Below, piece by piece: positions 10,936-20,700 of a stretch of DNA of 64,000 bases (positions are counted from its first letter, which is position 1; each line of letters opens with the position of its first letter). Source of the stretch: Pelistega ratti. Lineage in GTDB: Bacteria; Pseudomonadota; Gammaproteobacteria; Burkholderiales; Burkholderiaceae_B. Below the pieces are notes generated by a model. It was not told where the DNA came from, searched no databases, and worked only from the letters and a program-made list of their open reading frames with translations. A program made the position numbers and the translations under genes. Location of the stretch: NCBI RefSeq assembly GCF_009833965.1, contig NZ_CP047165.1, positions 1,488,001-1,552,000 of the forward strand. Reading direction: 5' to 3'.

Positions 10936-11344
10936 TATCGGTCTCCTAAAAGATAAAAAATAAAAAATCTGTTGATATAACCTATTGTTATCATTATTAT
11001 TTTTCCTGTTATGCTCATAAAAGCATTATGTAAAAACAGTTAAAATAAAACAACTCTTATATAAGACTTCAATCTATCACAGTTCAACAGGGATAACAAG
11101 ACAAGGGTTTTCCCTATTTTTGATATTAATCCTTTGGAAAACAAGTATTGACAAGGGTTTCAATCAAAACCTAGTATTTATACTAATAAGCCACACTTTT
11201 TTATTAGGGGGAGTTATTTTTTATTCATCTACCAAACAAGCTAATCCCTTTTTTATCTTAGTTTTTAATAAAACATAGGATTTATACGAATAGCCTTCTT
11301 GCTTTATCTCTTATACAGTTTAAGGGAACAGATGAGGAGGTCAA
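10936..11344. promoter_or_regulatory. Divergent aceA/aceK control region
   Basis: This 409-base gap separates the divergent aceA and aceK genes. It holds a direct repeat GACAAGGGTTT at 11100-11110 and 11150-11160, exactly 50 bases apart. It also holds a perfect palindrome TAGTAT-TT-ATACTA at 11172-11185 and a small hairpin sequence ATGCT/AGCAT near 11011-11026 on the aceA side. These are plausible operator elements for a shared acetate/glyoxylate regulator, but no regulator gene lies beside them. Confidence 0.5.
11148..11177 (+). promoter_or_regulatory. Putative sigma-70 promoter of aceK
   Basis: A consensus -35 TTGACA (11148-11153), an 18-base spacer and a -10-like TAGTAT (11172-11177). The -10 overlaps the left half of the palindrome at 11172-11185, so a protein bound there would block the promoter. 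The leader to the aceK ATG would be about 160 bases. Confidence 0.5.
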
Positions 11345-13111
11345 ATGACAGCATTTAACGCAAGAACCATGGCAGAAGCCATATTAGCAGGATTCAATAA
11401 GCATTACCGCTTATTTAAACAAAAATCCGCTGAAGCCAAAACATTATTTGAGCAAGAAAACTGGGAAGGTATTCAACGTATTAGTGCAGAGCGCATCCAT
11501 ATGTACGATCAAAGAGTACAAGAAGCGGTGGCATTTATTCGACAACAAGATGTCAATCTGATTAGTGATGAAACATGGACACAAACCAAGCGCGAATATA
11601 TTGCCTTACTCGTTAATCACTTACAACCAGAATTGGCAGAGACCTTTTTTAACTCGGTTACGACCAAACTATTGGATAAAGCCTATTACCATAATCAATA
11701 TATTTTCCTAAAACCTGCTACCAGCACAGAATATATTGATAGTGATACCCCTAGCTTTATATCTTTTTACCCTACCCATCAAAGCCTAAGAGACTGTATT
11801 AAAGCGGTATTACTCCACTTTAAATGGACGAAACCCTTTGCTCACCTTAATCAAGATGTTAGCCATATCCTACGAGCAGCACGTCAGTTTTTACAACAGC
11901 AAGGCGAATGGCCTCTCTCTGATTTAAATCTACATTTACAGGTGCTAAACTCGCCCTTTTATCGCAATAAATCAAGTTATATTTTTGGACAAATTATCCA
12001 TGGCAATCATCGCTATCCTTTTGCGCTACCAATCGTCTTTAACAAACAAAGTCAATTAGTTGTTGATGCTGCCTTATTTGATGCCCAACAAATCTCTGTA
12101 CTCTTCTCATTTGCCCGTGCCTATTTCCTAGTGGATATGGATGTCCCCAGTGCTTATGTCCGCTTTTTACGCGAAATGCTACCCATGAGGGGGAACGGTG
12201 ATTTTTATACGCTATTAGGTTTACATAAACAAGGAAAAAATATTTTTTGGCGTGAATTTGTACGACATTTAGAACATTCACAAGATCAATTTATACTGGC
12301 ACCCGGCACAAAAGGGCAAGTCATGAGCGTTTTTACACTCCCCTCTTTCCCTTATGTTTTTAAGGTCATCAAAGATCGTTTTGAACAAACTAAAAGCTGC
12401 GATCGTCAGCACGTTATCAGTCGTTATCTACTTGTTAAAAAACATGATAGAGTGGGTCGTATGGCAGATACTCTTGAGTATTCAGGCGTTCCCTTACCTA
12501 AACATCGATGCCACCCCGAGTTTTTAGAGGAAATGCGAACATTCGCACCTAGCCAAATAGAAGAAAAAGAAGATGTTATTATCATCAAGCACGTCTATAT
12601 TGAACACCGTCTTCAACCGCTTAATCTCTTTTTACGTACTGCTAGTACAGAAGAGAAAATCGCCGCTATTATTGATTATGGTTATGCTATTAAAGAGCTA
12701 GCATCCGCTAATATTTTCCCGGGAGATATGCTGTATAAGAACTTTGGTATGACGCGATTTGGACGGGTTATCTTTTATGATTATGATGAAATTGAATATA
12801 TGACCGATTGTCAGTTTCGCCATATTCCACCTGCCCCCAGCTTTGAAGCAGAAATGTCAGATGAGGTATGGTATCCCGTTCATAAAGGTGATGTTTTCCC
12901 AGAAGAATTTGCTTATTATTTACTTGGGGATAGCACGATTAAAAATACCTTAATGCAACACCATCATGAGCTGTTTACACCTGAATTTTGGCAAACATGT
13001 AAGGATAAAATCCTAAGAGGAGAAATAGAAGATTTCTTCCCCTATCCTCAATCTTTACGCTTTAATCCTAAAAAACTTGCTAAAGGACTTGCTGATTATA
13101 CGGATGTCTAA
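11345..13111 (+). CDS. aceK: Isocitrate dehydrogenase kinase/phosphatase
   Basis: The 588-aa bifunctional enzyme phosphorylates and dephosphorylates isocitrate dehydrogenase, setting the split between the TCA cycle and the glyoxylate bypass. The kinase-like ATP site appears as APGTKGQVMSVFTLPSFPYV followed by FKVIKDRF with the likely ATP-contacting lysine. The C-terminal half contains YGYAIKELASANIFPGDML, KNFGMTRFGRVIFYDYDE and FFPYPQSLRFNP, all typical of AceK. The length is close to that of E. coli AceK (578 aa). The ATG at 11345 has a strong GAGGAGG site. It is transcribed away from aceA rather than with it, so separate promoters control enzyme and switch. Confidence 0.97.
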   Translation: MTAFNARTMAEAILAGFNKHYRLFKQKSAEAKTLFEQENWEGIQRISAERIHMYDQRVQEAVAFIRQQDVNLISDETWTQTKREYIALLVNHLQPELAETFFNSVTTKLLDKAYYHNQYIFLKPATSTEYIDSDTPSFISFYPTHQSLRDCIKAVLLHFKWTKPFAHLNQDVSHILRAARQFLQQQGEWPLSDLNLHLQVLNSPFYRNKSSYIFGQIIHGNHRYPFALPIVFNKQSQLVVDAALFDAQQISVLFSFARAYFLVDMDVPSAYVRFLREMLPMRGNGDFYTLLGLHKQGKNIFWREFVRHLEHSQDQFILAPGTKGQVMSVFTLPSFPYVFKVIKDRFEQTKSCDRQHVISRYLLVKKHDRVGRMADTLEYSGVPLPKHRCHPEFLEEMRTFAPSQIEEKEDVIIIKHVYIEHRLQPLNLFLRTASTEEKIAAIIDYGYAIKELASANIFPGDMLYKNFGMTRFGRVIFYDYDEIEYMTDCQFRHIPPAPSFEAEMSDEVWYPVHKGDVFPEEFAYYLLGDSTIKNTLMQHHHELFTPEFWQTCKDKILRGEIEDFFPYPQSLRFNPKKLAKGLADYTDV

Positions 13112-13214
13112 AAAATCAGACCCAACAACTAACGTAATGAACAGCGAAAAACGGTAACAAGCAAATACCTTTCTCTATGGTAGAATACGCTATTATCTTT
13201 TCTAAAAATAGACA

Positions 13215-14042
13215 ATGAATACAATATCATCTGACACTATTTTGCAGCTGGAGGATGTTTCTCTTGGCTATGGTGATCGCGTTATTCTATCTGATTTGAA
13301 TATCCGTGTTCGTAAGGGCGAAGTTGTTGCACTCATTGGTGGCTCAGGATCAGGTAAAACCACCTTACTTCGTGCTGCTACAGGACAAATCCCCCCCATG
13401 AGAGGCAAAATTACTCTCTATGGTCAGGACATGGCAACCGTCAATGAAAATACATTACGCGACTTACGTCAACGGATGGGCGTTCTTTTTCAACAAGGCG
13501 CGCTCTTTACGGATTTAGGCGTTTTTGATAATGTGGCTTTCCCTTTACGAGAACTTACCCATGACAGTGAATCCGTTATTTTTGACAAAGTGCTCAGCAA
13601 ATTAGATGCTGTAGGCTTACGTTCAGCCGCCCACCTTAAACTTTCTGAAATTTCAGGTGGTATGGCTCGCCGTGTTGCATTAGCAAGGGCGATTGTTTTA
13701 GAGCCTGAACTTATTTTATATGATGAGCCTTTTGCTGGATTAGATCCTATTTCATTGGGAATGACCGCCCAATTAATTCGAGAAACTGCCGATCGCCTAC
13801 ACTGCGGATCCGTCTTAATTACACATGATATTGAAGAGTCTTTCAATATTGTTGATTATGTCTATATGGTAGGGCAAGGTAAACTCTTAATGGCAGGAAC
13901 ACCTGATGAATTAAGGGCTTCCGACAATCCCTATGTACAACAATTCTTACATGGAAGTCCTCAAGGCCCTGTCGTCTTTGAATACCCTGATACACCCCAT
14001 TTTCAACAATGGTATCAACATCGGAAGGAGCATCTCAAATGA
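13215..14042 (+). CDS. mlaF: Phospholipid transport ATP-binding protein MlaF
   Basis: The cytoplasmic ATPase of the MlaFEDB complex, which moves phospholipids between the inner membrane and periplasmic MlaC. Walker A is GGSGSGKTTLL, the signature is ISGGMARRVALARAI and Walker B is LILYDEPFAGLDPIS, with the Mla-type LGMTAQLIRETAD after it. The 275-aa length is normal. The ATG at 13215 has no obvious ribosome site, and a TAGAAT box at 13181-13186 suggests a short leader. The gene overlaps mlaE by four bases (ATGA). Confidence 0.94.
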   Translation: MNTISSDTILQLEDVSLGYGDRVILSDLNIRVRKGEVVALIGGSGSGKTTLLRAATGQIPPMRGKITLYGQDMATVNENTLRDLRQRMGVLFQQGALFTDLGVFDNVAFPLRELTHDSESVIFDKVLSKLDAVGLRSAAHLKLSEISGGMARRVALARAIVLEPELILYDEPFAGLDPISLGMTAQLIRETADRLHCGSVLITHDIEESFNIVDYVYMVGQGKLLMAGTPDELRASDNPYVQQFLHGSPQGPVVFEYPDTPHFQQWYQHRKEHLK

Positions 14043-14812
14043 TTAACCGTATTGCCGCACTCGGTCGCTACGTTATTGATGCTATTGCGAGTATTGGTGT
14101 GTTTTTTAAACTTTTTCTACAATTACTCAAGCAGTCTTGGATTATTTGCCAACGACCTCGCCTAGTCTCAGATCAAGTACATTTTATTGGTAATTATTCT
14201 TTATCTATTATCGCTGTTTCTGGTTTATTTGTAGGATTTGTACTTGGCTTACAAGGCTATAATACCCTTGCTATGTACGGTTCAGAAGAAGCGCTAGGCT
14301 TATTAGTCGCACTTAGTCTTGTACGAGAATTAGGGCCTGTCGTAACCGCACTACTCTTTGCTGGTCGAGCAGGAACTTCTATTACAGCAGAAATTGGTCT
14401 TATGAAATCAGGGGAGCAAATTTCTGCTATGGATGTGATGGGGATTAATCCCTTACGGCGAATTCTTGTACCTCGTTTTTGGGGTGGTATTATTGCCATG
14501 CCTATATTGGCTGCCATTTTCTCTGCTGTCGGTATTCTGGGAGGATGGTTTGTCGGTGTTGTCTTAATTGACGTAGATACAGGGGCATTTTGGTCACAGA
14601 TGCAAGCGGGTGTTGATATATTCCAAGACGTTTTAAACGGTGTGATCAAAAGTGCTGTTTTTGGTGTTGCTGTTATGTTGGTTGCACTCTATGAAGGTTG
14701 GTATTGTACCCCTACACCCGAAGGTGTTTCTAGAGCAACAACACGTACAGTCGTCAGAGCCTCATTATTTATACTTGGTCTCGATTTTATGATGACCGCT
14801 ATCATGTTTTAA
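14039..14812 (+). CDS. mlaE: Phospholipid transport permease MlaE
   Basis: A 257-aa membrane permease of the Mla complex. The conserved core LVRELGPVVTALLFAGRAGTSITAEIG (positions given by 14315-14395) and MDVMGINPLRRILVPRFWGG identify it. The start is the ATG at 14039, which overlaps the mlaF stop and has GGAG about eight bases upstream; an in-frame extension to 14009 would overlap mlaF without a ribosome site. It is followed by mlaD after 20 bases. Confidence 0.94.
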   Translation: MINRIAALGRYVIDAIASIGVFFKLFLQLLKQSWIICQRPRLVSDQVHFIGNYSLSIIAVSGLFVGFVLGLQGYNTLAMYGSEEALGLLVALSLVRELGPVVTALLFAGRAGTSITAEIGLMKSGEQISAMDVMGINPLRRILVPRFWGGIIAMPILAAIFSAVGILGGWFVGVVLIDVDTGAFWSQMQAGVDIFQDVLNGVIKSAVFGVAVMLVALYEGWYCTPTPEGVSRATTRTVVRASLFILGLDFMMTAIMF

Positions 14813-14832
14813 TTCTTTATTAGGTAATAGAT

Positions 14833-15318
14833 ATGCAATATAAAAAAACCGATTTCCTTGTAGGTTTATTTGTACTTTTAGGTTTCTTAGCCGTCCTCTT
14901 TCTTGCCCTTAAAGCAGGTAATTTAAGTACCTTTTCTTTTGACCCTACCTATCAAGTAAAGGCTAAATTTGATAATGTAGGTTCTCTCAAAATCCGCGCA
15001 CCCGTTAAGTCTAATGGCGTTGTTGTCGGACGTGTTGGCAGTATCAGCTTTGATAATCAAGAATTCAGAGCAATTGTCACCATTAATATGGATGAAAAAT
15101 ACCAATTTCCTAGCGACTCATCAGCCTCTATCCTAACAGCAGGATTAATTGGTGAACAATATATTGGACTTTCTGCTGGTGCTGAAGAAGAGAATCTTAA
15201 AAATGGTAGCGAGATTCTCTATACACAAAGTGCTGTTGTATTGGAAGATTTAATTAGCAAATTCTTATTCTCTACCGCCGAAAAACAAGGCACTGCAACC
15301 GAATCAACGGTACAATAA
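14833..15318 (+). CDS. mlaD: MCE-domain substrate-binding protein MlaD
   Basis: A 161-aa protein anchored by one N-terminal membrane segment (about residues 8-26, FLVGLFVLLGFLAVLFLALKA) with a periplasmic MCE domain. The motif RAPVKSNGVVVGRVGSI and LTAGLIGEQYIGLSAGAEE are typical. MlaD forms a hexameric ring on MlaFE that holds lipid. The gene is tightly spaced behind mlaE. Confidence 0.94.
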   Translation: MQYKKTDFLVGLFVLLGFLAVLFLALKAGNLSTFSFDPTYQVKAKFDNVGSLKIRAPVKSNGVVVGRVGSISFDNQEFRAIVTINMDEKYQFPSDSSASILTAGLIGEQYIGLSAGAEEENLKNGSEILYTQSAVVLEDLISKFLFSTAEKQGTATESTVQ

Positions 15319-15376
15319 ACCACTTTAGGTATCATTTGCCCTTATAGAACAATAGTTATTACCCAAAAGGATTTTT

Positions 15377-16264
15377 ATGTCATACAAAAAATATTCCAGA
15401 ATGGCTGTCCTAGGAAGTACCCTACTCTTAGGCGCTTGTGCTACAGTTGAGAACCCTAGCCCTGATGATCCTTTAGAAAGCTATAACCGCACCATGTTTA
15501 ATATCAATGAAAAAATTGATAAAGCCGTACTTCGCCCAATTGCTAAAGGTTATACCGCTGTTGTCCCCAACCCTGTACGTACGTGCGTTAATAATATCTT
15601 TGGTAATCTTGGTGATGTTTGGTCTGGGATTAATAGTCTTTTACAGGGACGAGGCTTAGACTTTGTTAATACCTTAGGACGCGTATTAATGAACACCACG
15701 GTTGGTGTTGGCGGATGTTTTGATGTTGCCACAGCCAACGGTGCCAAAAAAATCCCTAATGACTTTGGTACTACTTTAGGGGTTTGGGGTTTTGGTGATG
15801 GTGCTTATGTTGTTCTACCTGTGCTCGGTGCAAGCTCTATTCGTGATACGGCTGGTTTAGCAGGTGATGGAATTGGTATTTATAATCTATACCTATCTCC
15901 TTCTTCTATTGAGAATGTTCCTGTTCGTAATTCAATCATTGGTTTAGAAGTCGTCAATAAACGAGCAAGCCTATTAGATGCAGATGATATTGCAACTGAT
16001 ATTGCCTTAGATAAGTATTCCTTTGTTCGTGATGCGTATAAACAAAATCGTCAAGCCTTACTCCGCTCAAAATTTGCGGATGAGATTACAGACGGCACTC
16101 CTCCAACCGCTCACCTAGCCATAGATACTACCGAAAGTGGTAATGTCATCTATGGGCAAGAACGCCGTACGGAATATCGTAAAAAGCTCCGCGAGAAACG
16201 CCTAGAAAAATTCCGTTCTTTCGACCAGATTGCGACACCAGAGTATGAAGACCCAGGTGAATAG
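15377..16264 (+). CDS. mlaA: Outer-membrane lipoprotein MlaA (VacJ)
   Basis: A 295-aa lipoprotein with the lipobox LGAC at residues 18-21. The family stretches DPLESYNRTMFNINEKIDKAVLRPIAKGY, NLGDVWSGINSLLQGR, DFGTTLGVWG and YVVLPVLGASSIRD identify MlaA, which removes mislocalised phospholipid from the outer leaflet of the outer membrane and hands it to MlaC. Its charged C-terminal tail (YRKKLREKRLEKFRS) is long. Having mlaA inside the mlaFED operon, before mlaC, is common in betaproteobacteria and differs from E. coli, where mlaA is elsewhere. Confidence 0.94.
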   Translation: MSYKKYSRMAVLGSTLLLGACATVENPSPDDPLESYNRTMFNINEKIDKAVLRPIAKGYTAVVPNPVRTCVNNIFGNLGDVWSGINSLLQGRGLDFVNTLGRVLMNTTVGVGGCFDVATANGAKKIPNDFGTTLGVWGFGDGAYVVLPVLGASSIRDTAGLAGDGIGIYNLYLSPSSIENVPVRNSIIGLEVVNKRASLLDADDIATDIALDKYSFVRDAYKQNRQALLRSKFADEITDGTPPTAHLAIDTTESGNVIYGQERRTEYRKKLREKRLEKFRSFDQIATPEYEDPGE

Positions 16265-16297
16265 GTGTAGGACGTAATACGCTGTAACCTTAAATCA

Positions 16298-16331
16298 AAA
16301 GGATTTATCGTTTTTGAACCATAAATCCTTT
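16298..16331 (+). terminator. Hairpin between mlaA and mlaC
   Basis: A perfect 11-bp stem, AAAGGATTTAT (16298-16308) and ATAAATCCTTT (16321-16331), with a 12-base loop. No T-run follows on the plus strand, so it may act as an RNA-stability or partial attenuation element that lowers or separates mlaC output rather than a full terminator. Confidence 0.5.
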
Positions 16332-16393
16332 ATAGTATGCCAATAATTGAGTAGTATCCTCAAAACACCTATTATTTTTTAAGGAATATTAAT

Positions 16394-16999
16394 ATGAGTC
16401 GTTCGATTTTACACACAACAACAAAAACACTACTTGCTAGCACACTCGGTTTAGGCTTAATGCTTTCTGTACAGGCTGCTCAAGACCCTAACCAATTTGT
16501 TGAGCAAATTGCTAATAACACCCTTGATGCTGTTAGAAAGAGTAATGCTGCCCGTAATGGTGATATTGCCGCTATTAACAAAATTGTTGATCAATATTTA
16601 TTGCCTAGTGCTAATCTTGAAAAAACCACTCGTTTAGCAACTGGCGCGCCTTGGCGTCAAGCAACTGCCGAACAAAAACGACAATTAGTGAGTGCGTTTA
16701 AAAATACATTAATCCGTACCTATAGTGGTGCATTCAAAAATGTTACGGATAGCACTAAAATCACGCTTCTCCCCTTCCGTGGTGATGCCAATGCAAATGA
16801 TGTTGTCGTGTATTCACATATCAGTGGCCCCAATGGCCCGGTTGCCGTCAATTATCGCTTAGAAAAATCAGGCAATAGTTGGAAAGTGTACGATTTTAAT
16901 GTTGAAAATATCTGGATGATCCAAAATTACAAAAACCAATTCTCTGCCGAAATTAATAAAGGCGGTATTGATGGTTTAATTAAGAGTTTACAAAAATAA
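16394..16999 (+). CDS. mlaC: Periplasmic phospholipid-binding protein MlaC
   Basis: A 201-aa protein with a signal peptide ending near VQAAQ (about residue 29). It belongs to the MlaC/Ttg2D family: NTLDAVRKSNAARNGDIAAINKIVDQYLLP, WRQATAEQKRQLVSAFKNTLIRTYSGAF and NYRLEKSGNSWKVYDFNVENIWMIQNYKNQF are characteristic. It shuttles phospholipid between MlaA and MlaFEDB. The ATG follows AAGGAATATT. The operon ends here with the terminator at 17039-17074; the STAS-domain gene mlaB that usually follows is absent. Confidence 0.94.
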   Translation: MSRSILHTTTKTLLASTLGLGLMLSVQAAQDPNQFVEQIANNTLDAVRKSNAARNGDIAAINKIVDQYLLPSANLEKTTRLATGAPWRQATAEQKRQLVSAFKNTLIRTYSGAFKNVTDSTKITLLPFRGDANANDVVVYSHISGPNGPVAVNYRLEKSGNSWKVYDFNVENIWMIQNYKNQFSAEINKGGIDGLIKSLQK

Positions 17000-17038
17000 A
17001 TCATAAATTTGATTGGCATAAGCTAGATAATAAATAAT

Positions 17039-17074
17039 AAAGCCCCCATTTTATGTTGCAATAATGGGGGCTTT
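17039..17074. terminator. Terminator after mlaC, possibly bidirectional
   Basis: A stem of AAAGCCCCCATT (17039-17050) with AATGGGGGCTTT (17063-17074), a 12-base loop and a T-rich tail on the plus strand (TTTATTT). The minus strand also has a T-rich tail, so it may also end the SemiSWEET transcript. Confidence 0.85.
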
Positions 17075-17150
17075 TATTTACCCTTAACATATACCTTTCA
17101 GCTCAATCGAAAGCATGCTATTAGGCAAAACAGAGAAAATTCTCTTCCTC

Positions 17151-17411
17151 CTATAGTGCTGTTATAAACGTAATTGCGCCCAGTATAACGCCCGGAAAGT
17201 TTGCTATCGCAATAGGCCAATCACGCTTTTCCTTAAATAGACCATAAATAACCCATAGTGTACAATTAATCGTTGTTGCCAAAGGTTGTAAAGGGCCACC
17301 CTTTTGTCCCGATAGGTTTAAATCAATTTGTTGCAAATAGGAAACATACATACAAATAGCCGTAAAAGTAGCTACATAGCCCAAAATAGTGATAAAACGT
17401 TGATTTGTCAT
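17151..17411 (-). CDS. SemiSWEET/MtN3-like sugar transporter
   Basis: An 86-aa protein with three hydrophobic segments, the size of a bacterial SemiSWEET (half of the seven-TM eukaryotic SWEET). The pattern GYVATFTAICMYVSYLQQI, then GPLQPLATTINCTLWVIYGLFK with an Asn-Cys-Thr-Leu-Trp in TM2, then DWPIAIANFPGVILGAIT with the conserved Asn/Pro in TM3, fits the MtN3/SemiSWEET family. Two subunits would pair to carry a sugar by facilitated diffusion; the substrate is unknown. It stands alone between mlaC and putA. Confidence 0.8.
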   Translation of the reverse strand: MTNQRFITILGYVATFTAICMYVSYLQQIDLNLSGQKGGPLQPLATTINCTLWVIYGLFKEKRDWPIAIANFPGVILGAITFITAL

Positions 17412-17798
17412 TATATTCCTCTATATCACGCATAAAAAACACGCTACACTCTGTACTCAATCAAATAACTGGTATATTCTAAATAGAATTTAGTCAATAA
17501 TACGTAAAATTAATTAACTAATTGTTGACTTGCAATAAATATATTATTCTAAAATAATAAGAACACACCCTTAGCACTATTCCTTAACTAATTCTTTTAA
17601 AACAAATATCATTACCCTTCGTTTTATCCTTTCTCTAAGAGAGTACCTAAAAACCTCTATCCCTTCAATACTTCACCTTAAAAGCATCAAAACACTTTAA
17701 AAATAAAAGGTTAACCCTTTAATGTTCAGGGTAAACCCTAATATTTTTTTTTATTAAAACATAATACGCTTAGGGTAGTTTTTTATAAGGAAAGCATA
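17412..17798. promoter_or_regulatory. Control region between SemiSWEET gene and putA
   Basis: This 387-base AT-rich gap carries the start signals for both divergent genes. Close to putA lies a CCCT(T)/AGGG inverted arrangement, TTAACCCT at 17711-17718 and AGGGTAAACC at 17728-17737, and a further AGGGTA at 17772-17777. They are candidate operators for PutA autoregulation, since the PutA here has a DNA-binding domain, but they do not match the E. coli GTTGCA consensus. A TTGACT box is at about 17525 and AAGG precedes the putA ATG. Confidence 0.4.
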
Positions 17799-20700
17799 AT
17801 GACCAGTTACACAACATTAGGAATCAAAGTCGATGAAAGCACCAAAGAGCGACTACAAGAGAATGCTCGTCAGCTCAACTGCTCCCCTCATTGGCTACAT
17901 AAACAAGCACTAACCGCCTATCTTGATCGTATTGAACGAGGCGAACTCCCCTCCGAATTGGCTCATCTAAAAGAAGATGATGCTATTAAAGCCGCCCTCG
18001 CTCAAGCAGAAGAGGTTAATGTAACGATTGAAGAACCACAACAATATCCGCCATTCTTCGAGTTTGGTCAAGACGTACAGCCACAGTCTGTTTTACGCTC
18101 AGCGATTACCTCTGCTTACCGTAGAGCAGAAACAGAGTGTGTACCCTATCTTTTACAACAAGCCTCTGTTGAAGAACCTGAAAAAACGCGTGAACTGGCA
18201 TTAAATCTTATTAAAGCCCTTAAAGAAAAAACACCTGCTGGTGGTGTAGAAAGTCTTATTCAAGAGTTCTCCCTATCAAGCCAAGAAGGGATTGCTTTAA
18301 TGTGCTTAGCAGAAGCCTTATTAAGAATTCCAGATAAGGCTACCCGTGATGCCCTTATCCGTGACAAAATCAGCCGTGGTGACTGGAAATCCCATATGGG
18401 TAGTTCACCCTCATTATTTGTGAATGCTACCGCTTGGGGTTTAATGATTACGGGTAAACTGGTTACCGTTAATAGTGAAAACAATCTATCAAGTGCCTTA
18501 ACACGTATGATTGCCAAAGGCGGTGAACCGCTTATCCGTAAAGGGGTAAATATGGCAATGCGTCTCATGGGTGAGCAATTTGTAACAGGTGAAACAATCG
18601 CTGATGCACTTGCCAATAGTCGTAAGTACGAAGCACAAGGTTTCCGTTATAGCTATGATATGCTCGGTGAAGCCGCTACCACCGAAGAAGATGCCGATCG
18701 CTATTACCGTGATTACGAACAAGCCATTCATGCCATTGGTAAAGCCTCTGCTGGACGTGGTATTTATGAAGGCCCCGGGATTTCGATTAAACTCTCTGCC
18801 CTACACCCACGCTACTCTCGCGCACAATACGATCGTGTGATGAGTGAACTCCTTCCTCGTGTCATCAAATTAACGCAATTATGTCGCCAATACGATATTG
18901 GGCTTAATATTGATGCGGAAGAAGCCGATCGATTAGAAATCTCACTAGATTTACTTGAGGCACTTTGCCATGAACCCTCGCTTCAAGGTTGGAATGGGAT
19001 TGGTTTTGTGATTCAGGCATACCAAAAACGTGCACCTTTTGTGATTGACTTTGTGATTGATTTAGCACGCCGCACGAATCACCGTCTCATGATCCGCCTA
19101 GTAAAAGGGGCTTATTGGGATAGTGAAATCAAACGTGCACAATTAGATGGTCTTGAGGGATACCCTGTTTATACTCGTAAAATCTATACCGATATCTCTT
19201 ATCTTGCTTGTGCTAAAAAACTCTTAGCCGTTCCAGAGGTTATTTACCCACAATTTGCCACCCATAATGCCTTAACCCTTTCAAGCATTTATTACCTTGC
19301 AGGTAATAACTACTACCGCGGACAATATGAATTCCAATGCTTACATGGTATGGGTGAGCCTTTATATGAAGAAGTGGTTGGTGCGAAAAAACTTAACCGT
19401 CCTTGCCGTGTTTATGCACCTGTTGGTACACATGAAACCCTTTTAGCTTACTTAGTTCGCCGCTTATTAGAAAACGGGGCAAATACCTCCTTTGTTAATC
19501 AAGTAGCTAATAACAATATCGATATTAATAAACTCGTTAAAAGCCCAATCGATCTTGCCAAAGAGATTACACCACTTGGTGCACCACATGAGAAAATTCC
19601 ATTACCACGTGACCTCTACAAAACCAGTACCAGCACTCGTGAAAACTCACATGGTATTGACCTCAGCAATGAACACCGCTTAGGTTCATTAGCCGCCTCT
19701 TTACTCAATAGCGGTAATACGACATGGCAAGCCGCACCTAGCACACTCAAAGAATGGGATGATAGCCGTGCAGTCGCGGTGATAAATCCAGCCGATCATC
19801 GTGATCAAGTCGGTGCTGTCATTGAGGCTTCCGAAGAAGAAGTACGTATCGCCCTTGAAAAAGCCAAAAAAATGGCACCTATTTGGCAATCTACCCCTAT
19901 TGCGGATCGTGCTGCCTTACTCTATCGTGCAGCTGATTTATTAGAAGCTCAAATGCAAAATCTACTCGGTCTTATTACACGAGAAGCAGGGAAATCCTTT
20001 ACCAATGGGATTGCTGAAGTCCGTGAGGCAGTAGATTTCTTACGTTACTATGCAGAGCAAATTCAAACCCATTTTGATGCAGAACAACACCGCCCACTCG
20101 GTACAGTAGTATGTATCAGCCCATGGAATTTCCCACTCGCAATTTTTATGGGACAAATCGCCGCTGCACTAGCCGCAGGTAACACCGTTATTGCTAAACC
20201 TGCTGAACAAACACCACTTATTGCTGCACAAGGTATTGCTATCTTACATGCAGCAGGTATTCCTGCTGATGCCGTACAGCTATTACCCGGTCAAGGTGAG
20301 ACAGTAGGTAATCAATTAATTTCAAGCGATGATGTTGATGGTGTGATGTTCACCGGTTCAACAGAGGTTGCTCGCCTTATTGCTGGTAAATTATCTAGCC
20401 GCTTAGATAAACATGGTCATCCAATTCCTCTGATTGCAGAAACAGGCGGACAAAATGCCATGATTATTGACTCATCAGCATTAGCGGAACAAGTGGTTGC
20501 GGATGTACTTAACTCTGCCTTTGACTCAGCTGGTCAGCGTTGCTCAGCGCTTCGTATTCTTTGCTTACAAGAAGATAGTGCTGATCGTGTACTTGCGATG
20601 ATTAAAGGGGCAATGCGTGAACTCCGTGTTGGCAATCCACACGTTTTATCTACCGATATTGGCCCTGTGATTGATGCAGCCGCTAAAGAAGTCATTGATA

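Noticed and set aside
18260-18616. 118-codon minus-strand frame inside putA
   Set aside because: It lies wholly within the proline dehydrogenase coding sequence, with no start signals; a shadow frame.
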